A stretch of DNA of 59,746 bases from CAJXVY01 sp965657575. Its GTDB lineage: Bacteria > Actinomycetota > Actinomycetes > Actinomycetales > Microbacteriaceae. Location: the NCBI GenBank assembly GCA_965657575.1, contig CBFHOK010000008.1, positions 1-59,746 on the forward strand. The letters run 5' to 3'. Of the stretch, positions 54,286 through 59,746 are shown one piece after another; within the stretch, counting starts at the first letter, position 1; each line of letters starts with the position of its first letter. A program made the position numbers and the translations under genes. The notes beneath the pieces were generated by a model. It was not told the origin of the DNA and did no database searches. It was given only the letters and a program-made list of their open reading frames with translations.

Positions 54286-55797
54286 CTATGTGGTCGCATC
54301 CAGTGTTTTTCGAATCTGACGGTTTAGTAGCCACGCAGGTATTCCACCCAGCAAAAACAGCAGCAGTCCATACGGGGCAGCAGCCGCAAAACTGGTTGCA
54401 TCAGTCAACGCCCAGAGGCGAGTGGCCAAGGTGTCAACTCCGGTTGGGCGCAACAACAACGTAGCTGGAAGCTCCTTCATAACAGTCAGCGTCACAAGTG
54501 CCAGCGATGCCAGGACACCAGGGCTCACAATCGGCAAGGTTATTTTTCTAAGAATCTGCAGCTTACTTTTCCCCAAAGACCTGCCGACCTCATCCAAAGC
54601 TATGGGAATCTGCGAAACAGGGTTTCTAAGGCCTGCTAAACCGTTGGGTAAGAACAAAACAACGTAGGCGATTAGCACAATCCAAATAGTTTGATAAATA
54701 CCCGGAAGCAGATTCGCCCCAAAAAACACTAGCGACAATGCAACAACAATCCCTGGCAGTGCATGCCCTATCCAGACACCTGCCTCAATGGGTGATGCAA
54801 GTGAAGATTTATACCGAACGGTTATCAGCGTGATAGCAAGCGCAAAAACGGTTATCAAAACACCTGCTGCCAATGAATAGCCAACGGTTGTCAGCAGAGC
54901 TTCGATTAGCCTTGCCAGCTCTGCCCTTGATGAACCAACAACACTCCAGCGAATCAATGCCGCCACTGGAACCGCGATGCCAAGACCTGCAATCACAAAC
55001 AAAATCCCCGCAAAACCGAATCTTCCCTGCAATTTGATTCGGATGCGCTTTCCTGAGTGAGGTTCGAAGTTTCTAACACCACCTCTGGCTCTTCGCTCCC
55101 CATACAAAATAAACATCGTAAAAATCACCAGCACGATTGCGATTGCCGCGGCCGCTGAGGTGTCAAGGCTTGAGCGGTAGGCGTTATAAACGCCAATCGT
55201 AAAAGTCTCGAATCTCAAAGTCGCGACAGCACCAAACTCGCTGAGTGTGTAAAGCGCAACTAGAAGCGAGCTTGCTGTTGCAGCCGGGCGAATGATTGGC
55301 CAGGTGACTTTCCGCAGGACTTGGCTTTTTGTTTTGCCCAGAGATCTTGCGACTTCCTCTGCTTGGAAATTACTACTCACCAAAGATGCGGCCACTGCAA
55401 GATAAACATACGGAGTGGTAGTCAGAGTCATAACAAGTAGTGATGGCCAGAATCCATAAAACCCAGGGAACAAACTCACCCAACCAAAAGCTGAAACGTA
55501 GCTTGGCATGGCTAGTGGGAGTGCGGAAGCCACAGCAAAGAAATTTCTAAAGGGAAGGTTTGTTCTGACGACCAACCAGGCTTGGGTGACACCGATAATC
55601 AACGCCAAAGCCGTAACCGAAACAACCAGCGCTGTGGTGTTCAGAAACAGTTCTATGGTCTTGTCTCTAAACAGCTCGGCAACCAAGCTGTCTAGAGCTT
55701 GACTACCTCGGAACAGAAGGTAGGCAAGCGGAATCAGCGAAATCAGAGTTGCAAAAACCGCCAGTAGCACTAAAACTGCTGGCGGCTTCTGCCTCAA
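54286..55797 (-). CDS. Iron(III) ABC transporter permease (FbpB-like)
   Basis: A 503-aa double permease with twelve hydrophobic helices in two homologous halves. Each half has an EAA-type loop: EEVARSLGKTKSQVLRKVTW near 145 and DEVGRSLGKSKLQILRKITL near 408. This duplicated permease is typical of Fbp/Sfu/Hit ferric iron transporters. It starts at TTG 55797 with AGGAG upstream, 8 bp after the binding-protein stop codon, and is followed by the ATPase gene. Confidence 0.9.
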   Translation of the reverse strand: MRQKPPAVLVLLAVFATLISLIPLAYLLFRGSQALDSLVAELFRDKTIELFLNTTALVVSVTALALIIGVTQAWLVVRTNLPFRNFFAVASALPLAMPSYVSAFGWVSLFPGFYGFWPSLLVMTLTTTPYVYLAVAASLVSSNFQAEEVARSLGKTKSQVLRKVTWPIIRPAATASSLLVALYTLSEFGAVATLRFETFTIGVYNAYRSSLDTSAAAAIAIVLVIFTMFILYGERRARGGVRNFEPHSGKRIRIKLQGRFGFAGILFVIAGLGIAVPVAALIRWSVVGSSRAELARLIEALLTTVGYSLAAGVLITVFALAITLITVRYKSSLASPIEAGVWIGHALPGIVVALSLVFFGANLLPGIYQTIWIVLIAYVVLFLPNGLAGLRNPVSQIPIALDEVGRSLGKSKLQILRKITLPIVSPGVLASLALVTLTVMKELPATLLLRPTGVDTLATRLWALTDATSFAAAAPYGLLLFLLGGIPAWLLNRQIRKTLDATT

Positions 55798-55805
55798 GTT
55801 ATCTC

Positions 55806-56166
55806 CTAGAGCAATCCTGCTTCACGCATCAATTCCAAGGTCCTATCCAACTGGTCTATGTCATTGAGGTCAAGCTCGGCTGTTGGCACCTGATCCAACG
55901 GAATCAGTCTCTCGCTTGGCTGGACTGTTCCAATNNNNNNNNNNNNNNNNNNNNNNNNNNNNNNNNNNNNNNNNNNNNNNNNNNNNNNNNNNNNNNNNNN
56001 NNNNNNNNNNNNNNNNNNNNNNNNNNNNNNCTGTGAATTGGTCAAGCAAAGGTTGAACGAGTGTTTCTTTGCGACCCGAATACAAAGTCAGTGATTCTTC
56101 AGTTGCCGCACAACCTGTCAGTCCAAGAGTTGATACCGCCAGAATGGCCATTGATTTTTTGAGCAT
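55806..56166 (-). CDS. Iron ABC transporter substrate-binding lipoprotein, interrupted by an assembly gap
   Basis: Two visible pieces. The first 45 residues hold a signal peptide with lipobox LTGC, then TLYSGRKETLVQPLLDQF, the classic start of FbpA/FutA ferric-binding proteins. The last 43 residues (GTVQPSERLIPLDQVPTAEL to the C-terminus) match the family end. About 250 residues are hidden by the N run, whose length breaks the frame and so cannot be real. Start ATG 56166 with AGGAGAG upstream. It heads the iron operon behind the promoter/DtxR box. Confidence 0.85.
55935..56030. other. Assembly gap (96 N) inside the iron-binding protein gene
   Basis: The flanking reading frames are not compatible with 96 bases between them, and the family would need roughly 750 bases here. 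The gap length is a placeholder. Confidence 0.95.
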
Positions 56167-56195
56167 TACTCTCCTATTCAGGGCTTTGACTCTGA

Positions 56196-56214
56196 ATAGG
56201 TTAGGCAAACCTAA
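56196..56214. promoter_or_regulatory. DtxR/IdeR-like iron box
   Basis: The 19-bp site ATAGGTTAGGCAAACCTAA matches the DtxR/IdeR consensus TTAGGTTAGGCTAACCTAA at 17 positions. It covers most of the spacer and the -10 of the promoter for the iron ABC operon, the expected place for iron-dependent repression. Confidence 0.85.
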
Positions 56215-56226
56215 CTAGTTTGTCAA
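56198..56226 (-). promoter_or_regulatory. Promoter of the iron ABC operon
   Basis: On the minus strand TTGACA (56226-56221), 17-bp spacer, TAACCT (56203-56198). It is overlapped by the DtxR-like box and lies just after the arsC stop codon. Confidence 0.75.
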
Positions 56227-56229
56227 TTA

Positions 56230-56637
56230 CTAGTTTTTTGCATCAATCTCGGCAATCAGCGCCTCAATCTTGGATTTGATTTCATCCCTGATTGGCCTAA
56301 TCGCTTCAACTCCCTGACCAGCTGGGTCTTCCAGCGGCCAATCTAAATAAGTCTTTCCTGGAAAGAATGGGCACTCATCCCCACAACCCATGGTGATCAC
56401 GTAATCACTTGCCTTGACATCCTCGGTGGTCAAAATCTTTGGTGAGTTCATTGAGATATCAATGCCCTCTTCCTGCATTGCCTGAACAACACTTGGGTTG
56501 ATTTGGTCAGCTGGTGCTGTTCCAGCACTTCGGATCTCAACTCGGTCTCCGGCAAGGTGCTGCATAAACCCAGCTGCCATTTGTGATCTTCCTGCATTAT
56601 GAACGCATACAAACATCACACTTGCTTTTTTATCCAT
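56230..56637 (-). CDS. arsC: Arsenate reductase, low-molecular-weight phosphatase type
   Basis: A 135-aa protein that reduces arsenate to arsenite. The phosphatase-type loop CVHNAGRS (C-x5-R) is near residues 11-18, and TMGCGDECPFFPGKTYLDW near 83-101 matches the family's Cys- and Asp-containing segment. In Actinobacteria such enzymes often use mycothiol/mycoredoxin; no redox partner gene is seen here. Its start overlaps the aquaporin gene end by 8 bp, so the two are coupled. The arsenite would then leave through the aquaporin. Confidence 0.92.
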   Translation of the reverse strand: MDKKASVMFVCVHNAGRSQMAAGFMQHLAGDRVEIRSAGTAPADQINPSVVQAMQEEGIDISMNSPKILTTEDVKASDYVITMGCGDECPFFPGKTYLDWPLEDPAGQGVEAIRPIRDEIKSKIEALIAEIDAKN

Positions 56638-57313
56638 TTGTTTCCCTTTCCAATAACTTATAAATCCCTAAAGCGATTACTGCGCCAATAAACTGCAAGG
56701 CTATAAACCAACCAGCACTAACTGGTTCAATGCCAGCAAAGCTTTCACTAAAAATTCTTCCAACGGTAACTGCGGGGTTAGCAAAGCTAGTGGATGAGCT
56801 GAAGATATAAGCGGCACCGATCCAGGATGCAACACCGACTGCAACAAGTGCTCTGTTGTGTTTGATCAGCAACAAAATGGTCAACACCAGACCAATGGTT
56901 GCAACGATTTCTGAAACTGTTGTTCCCGTGCCTATTCGCTCGGTGGTTGAGATAGTGGTGGGGATTTCAAACATGATGTTTGCCAAAACTGCCCCTGCGA
57001 TGGCGCCCAGTGTTTGGACAGCGACGTAAAGAAAAAACAGTGGCAATGGAATGCCCTTGGTTATCAAAAACACCAGCGAAACTGCCGGGTTGAAGTGCGC
57101 TCCAGAGATGGGACCGAACATGCTGATCAGCAAAAACAACACAAACACGGTAGCCAGCATGTTCATGGTCAGCTGAATGCCAACATCATCGCTGAGATTA
57201 ACCGCCATGATTCCAGAACCAACTACTGTTGCAACCAACAGCAAAGTTCCTAGAAACTCTGCAAGTAGTGGTGGATAATTGGTGAAAGATGACCGCACGA
57301 GGTTAGTATACAT
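56630..57313 (-). CDS. MIP/aquaporin family channel in the ars operon
   Basis: About 227 aa, six hydrophobic helices plus two half-helices with the pore motifs HFNPAV and FANPAV. Its placement between arsR and arsC suggests it lets arsenite out (as AqpS does in Sinorhizobium), instead of an ArsB or Acr3 pump, neither of which is seen here. The start is uncertain: TTG 57331, ATG 57313 (used here) or GTG 57298. The GTG sits 6 nt after a possible -10 TATACT and would give a leaderless message, with the ArsR operator upstream of that -10. Confidence 0.85.
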   Translation of the reverse strand: MYTNLVRSSFTNYPPLLAEFLGTLLLVATVVGSGIMAVNLSDDVGIQLTMNMLATVFVLFLLISMFGPISGAHFNPAVSLVFLITKGIPLPLFFLYVAVQTLGAIAGAVLANIMFEIPTTISTTERIGTGTTVSEIVATIGLVLTILLLIKHNRALVAVGVASWIGAAYIFSSSTSFANPAVTVGRIFSESFAGIEPVSAGWFIALQFIGAVIALGIYKLLERETNG

Positions 57314-57327
57314 AGACGATTGTCTAT
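57312..57327. promoter_or_regulatory. Candidate ArsR operator
   Basis: Perfect inverted repeat ATAGAC-GATT-GTCTAT between the divergent arsR and aquaporin/arsC genes, overlapping the likely promoter area of both. It fits the size and position of ArsR-family operators. Confidence 0.7.
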
Positions 57328-57338
57328 ACAAGGAGAAA

Positions 57339-57869
57339 ATGAAACATCTGTTGACGCTGTCTCAAGACTTAGACGCCTGCTGTCCTTCAAACACTGAGCC
57401 AGCGGTTGCTAGAGAAACCGCTGAACANNNNNNNNNNNNNNNNNNNNNNNNNNNNNNNNNNNNNNNNNNNNNNNNNNNNNNNNNNNNNNNNNNNNNNNNN
57501 NNNNNNNNNNNNNNNNNNNNNCATCTGTTGACGCTGTCTCAAGACTTAGACGCCTGCTGTCCTTCAAACACTGAGCCAGCGGTTGCTAGAGAAACCGCTG
57601 AACAGACATCTACGATGCTAAAGGCCTTGGCCGATCCCAATCGGATTCAGATATTGGCGATTATTTCTTCAAGCGAGAACAACGAGTGCTGCGTTTGTGA
57701 TCTAACGGCGCCGTTGAACCTAACCCAGCCAACCGTTTCTCACCACCTGTCAAAGATGGTCAGTGCTGGGATCTTGGAAAAAGAAAAGCGTGGCACTTGG
57801 TCATGGTACCGACTGAACCAAACTGCCTGGGAGAAGCTAGCTGGTTTCTTCAGCTTCACAAAGGCCTGA
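57339..57869 (+). CDS. arsR: ArsR-family arsenic-responsive repressor (assembly artefact inside)
   Basis: The 83 bases before the N run (57345-57427) are repeated exactly after it (57522-57604). Removing one copy and the Ns gives a continuous protein of about 117 aa. It has ArsR features: a winged HTH (LKALADPNRIQILAIISS, then TQPTVSHHLSKMVSAGILEK) and Cys residues in SSENNECCVCDLT and in the N-terminal DACCPSN that could bind arsenite. It starts at ATG behind AAGGAG and is divergent from the aquaporin gene across the operator. Its 3' end overlaps a convergent lipoprotein gene by 33 bp. Confidence 0.87.
   Translation: MKHLLTLSQDLDACCPSNTEPAVARETAEXXXXXXXXXXXXXXXXXXXXXXXXXXXXXXXXHLLTLSQDLDACCPSNTEPAVARETAEQTSTMLKALADPNRIQILAIISSSENNECCVCDLTAPLNLTQPTVSHHLSKMVSAGILEKEKRGTWSWYRLNQTAWEKLAGFFSFTKA
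57345..57604 (+). repeat. Identical 83-bp flanks of an N run (false duplication)
   Basis: 57345-57427 and 57522-57604 are identical, on either side of 94 Ns. The most economical explanation is that two contigs that truly overlap were scaffolded with a gap rather than merged. The real sequence probably has one copy and no gap. Confidence 0.9.
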
Positions 57870-58634
57870 AAACGGAACTGGCGAAATAAGCCCCAAGAGG
57901 TTATCAAGCCTCTCTCCCGAAACCACAGCATCAAGGTCATAGGTACTCATCAACCAGCTATCTGAGTAGGTTCCAGTTATGCCGGAACCGCATTCAGATG
58001 AGTATTCCTCCACCAATGAACTAACATCGCCAGACTCCAGCCAGAGTGTGAATTCCTCACCACCCAAACCAAAACCTTTGCAGATATGCCGAACAGGAGT
58101 GGTTTGCGAAATGCTTGGAGGTTCAAAACAAACTCCCGATTGGGCAAGATTGGTTAGCAACCCAAAAGTGGTGCTGTCTTCGTTTTCAATGGCAGCTAAC
58201 TCAAGGTTGGCTATGTTTAGACAAAGATCAGTTTGACCGCTGGTGCCAATGGTCTCAAGGTTGTGATTTTCAATGATGAAGCTCTCCCCTGTAAGCACCT
58301 CAAACCCAGGCTCGACTCCAGCGGCAAGTGCTGGTTGACACCAAATAGTCCAAGGGGCAAAAGATGAATCAACTAGTCCCTCTTCCCAGAAACGGATGAC
58401 CCCTTGATTGCAAACAACTGTTTGAAATTCACCTTCAACTATTTCAAAACTCTCATTGCAATCAATTAGTTCACCAAACTCAGCTTGCAAAGACTCGATA
58501 TCGACAACTTCCTCGGCAATGCCAATTTGGTCATGAGAGACTGAATTATCGGAAGTTTGCTCCACCGCCTCCAGCTGCTGGGAGCAGCCGGTCAGTAGCA
58601 AGCTACAAGCTATAAGTTTTAGTGCCGATCGCAT
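57837..58634 (-). CDS. Acidic lipoprotein of unknown function
   Basis: A 265-aa exported protein with a short signal peptide and lipobox LLTGC near residue 17, then an acidic, mostly beta-like sequence with about eleven Cys after the lipid site, which may form disulfides. I do not recognise the family. Its start lies inside the 3' end of the upstream protease gene (32-bp overlap) and its end overlaps arsR by 33 bp, so protease and lipoprotein are likely expressed together. Confidence 0.75.
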   Translation of the reverse strand: MRSALKLIACSLLLTGCSQQLEAVEQTSDNSVSHDQIGIAEEVVDIESLQAEFGELIDCNESFEIVEGEFQTVVCNQGVIRFWEEGLVDSSFAPWTIWCQPALAAGVEPGFEVLTGESFIIENHNLETIGTSGQTDLCLNIANLELAAIENEDSTTFGLLTNLAQSGVCFEPPSISQTTPVRHICKGFGLGGEEFTLWLESGDVSSLVEEYSSECGSGITGTYSDSWLMSTYDLDAVVSGERLDNLLGLISPVPFSGLCEAEETS

Positions 58635-59746
58635 CTTCGCCGTCGATATATACTCGCAGGCGATTCTTGCCTGGCTCCAGGTTTACAGTTCTCACGTAAT
58701 AAACATCGTTTGTCAGTCCGATGTAATCACCGTTTGCGTCTAGATCATCTGCCTCGATTCTGATCCAAGCGAATTCGTCATAGTCGCCATCATCCGCCTG
58801 AACCATGAACTGAATCTTTTGTCCAAGTTTTGGATATTTGGCATAAAACTTCACCTGTGTATCTGAAATTCTCTTAATCCAAACACTCTGCTCACCGTCA
58901 TTTGGGCCTAATTCGCCAGGGTATAAACTGGGCAGCGTGGGTTGAGTCGATGGGTTGTCAGTTGGTTTTAGGTAATTCAGCATGCCAGCTATGTCTATGC
59001 GGTCCTTGCTTGCCAAAATATCCTCGGTGAGAACGCCAGTTGCATTTACCGCGCTCAAAAATTCAGAGATTGTCACTGTTGGGTCAATCTCTCTTGCCAG
59101 CAGGAAACTTGCAGCAACCAATGGTGTGGATGCGCTGGTGCCGCTACCTCTCATGTAACCGAGGTAGTCAGCAGTTCCAATGTTGTATGGGGCGAAAACA
59201 TCAAGTGCTTCACCAGAGTTTGACCAGTTTGCAACATCGCCGTCGTTATCAACCGAACCAACTGAAATCACGTTGGGCAAACAAGCTGGCAACAACATGC
59301 CGTATGGGTTCTGCTCGTTCCCGGCCGCCGCAAAGATAGGAATACCGGCTTCAACAAGTCTTTGAACACTATTGAACATGGTCCGATTGTCACTTGTGCA
59401 ATCCAACATGTTTGATCTTGAGGGGAGCCTGCCCATAGAGATACTCACTGCCTGCAGGTTGTGCTCGTCTTTTATTTCATAAAAATAATCCAAGGCGCTT
59501 GTTATACCTCTATCAGTTCTAGAGTCGTTTCGAGCCATGATTATGTTGGCTTCGGGCGCAACTCCACCGACAGCGGAGGAGCTGACATTAAGCCCGCCGG
59601 CTGCAATGCCGGCAACCATATTTCCGTGATTTATATCCTCTATTTCAACTCTGAAATTGTCTGGTGGAGCCTCCGCCGCATTGACTCCCTCTTGATAGTT
59701 TCGGCCATTGGGGCAAGAAGAGGTGCTTGAAATACAGACTCCATCA
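58603..59746 (-). CDS. Subtilisin-like (S8) serine protease, N-terminus outside the window
   Basis: The reading frame stays open to the window edge, so the catalytic Asp and signal peptide are not seen. The catalytic His lies in INHGNMVAGIAAGG at about 59640-59600, the oxyanion Asn in FAAAGNEQNPYG, and the catalytic Ser in GSGTSASTPLVAAS. After the protease domain a C-terminal region of about 110 residues (from VWIKRISDTQVKFY) looks like a beta-rich binding domain. Exported protease of unknown target; it overlaps the lipoprotein gene. Confidence 0.9.
   Translation of the reverse strand, partial: DGVCISSTSSCPNGRNYQEGVNAAEAPPDNFRVEIEDINHGNMVAGIAAGGLNVSSSAVGGVAPEANIIMARNDSRTDRGITSALDYFYEIKDEHNLQAVSISMGRLPSRSNMLDCTSDNRTMFNSVQRLVEAGIPIFAAAGNEQNPYGMLLPACLPNVISVGSVDNDGDVANWSNSGEALDVFAPYNIGTADYLGYMRGSGTSASTPLVAASFLLAREIDPTVTISEFLSAVNATGVLTEDILASKDRIDIAGMLNYLKPTDNPSTQPTLPSLYPGELGPNDGEQSVWIKRISDTQVKFYAKYPKLGQKIQFMVQADDGDYDEFAWIRIEADDLDANGDYIGLTNDVYYVRTVNLEPGKNRLRVYIDGEDAIGTKTYSL

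Noticed and set aside
57345..57604. Internal tandem duplication of the ArsR N-terminus
   Set aside because: The 83-bp copies are exactly identical and flank an N run, the pattern of unmerged overlapping contigs; one copy gives a normal-length repressor.

Overview
The window looks like a chromosomal segment from a low- to mid-GC actinobacterium, most likely a small-genome freshwater or marine Microbacteriaceae (Luna/Aquiluna/Rhodoluna-like). This placement is inferred from several things: a RamB-type regulator beside the glyoxylate genes, the order rpoB-rpoC-rpsL-rpsG-fusA-tuf, an actinobacterial beta-prime insert region, a winged-helix regulator type I associate with Microbacteriaceae, frequent GTG/TTG starts, and leaderless-looking promoters. 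No rRNA, CRISPR array, phage or intact insertion sequence was seen. There are three runs of N (45621-45718, 55935-56030, 57428-57521). All interrupt genes, and none appears to have its true length.

Region 1 (1-6.0 kb) holds tRNA-Thr(CGT), the glyoxylate shunt genes aceB and aceA, the divergent regulator ramB, a DUF2236 (MpaB-like) protein and a small membrane protein. Region 2 (6.0-19.2 kb) is the core translation/transcription block on the minus strand: tuf, fusA, rpsG, rpsL, rpoC, rpoB, then a conserved CxxC protein and tRNA-Ser(CGA). Region 3 (19.2-27.0 kb) is mixed housekeeping and accessory DNA. It has tadA, a DUF4143 ATPase preceded by 23-bp tandem repeats, a solo LuxR-type HTH protein, upp, a leaderless 22-codon Cys/Met leader ORF ahead of a winged-helix regulator and a P-loop kinase-like protein, DedA, a nitroreductase, a threonine aldolase-like enzyme and an EamA transporter.

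Region 4 (27.0-30.5 kb) carries a DCC thiol oxidoreductase, an HTTM-like membrane protein and an ECF sigma factor fused to a transmembrane helix and a large exported domain. Region 5 (30.6-49.8 kb) is a surface-glycan locus: ugd, a Wzm/Wzt ABC exporter, several glycosyltransferases, an acyltransferase-SGNH protein, a GT-C-like membrane protein, a fused NeuA-PseG-like protein, NeuB, two polysaccharide pyruvyl transferase-like proteins, an LPG-synthase-TM-like membrane protein and galU. Together these suggest an exported polysaccharide or glycolipid decorated with a CMP-activated nonulosonic acid, pyruvate ketals and acyl groups.

Region 6 (49.8-59.7 kb) has a hidden DUF2256 mini-protein coupled to a DUF3048 lipoprotein, an SGNH hydrolase, a mannosyltransferase-like GT4, an Fbp-type iron ABC transporter behind a DtxR/IdeR-like box, an ars cluster (aquaporin, arsC, arsR), a lipoprotein, and a subtilisin-like protease cut by the window edge.

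The strongest candidate for something undescribed is the leader ORF at 22048-22116. It has a near-consensus promoter with a 17-bp spacer, its ATG lies at the predicted transcription start, it ends in CVMMCCMMML (a CxxxCC motif plus Met run), and a long-range stem-loop overlaps its stop codon. This resembles a sulfur- or metal-responsive attenuator. All family assignments come from reading motifs; no searches were run.
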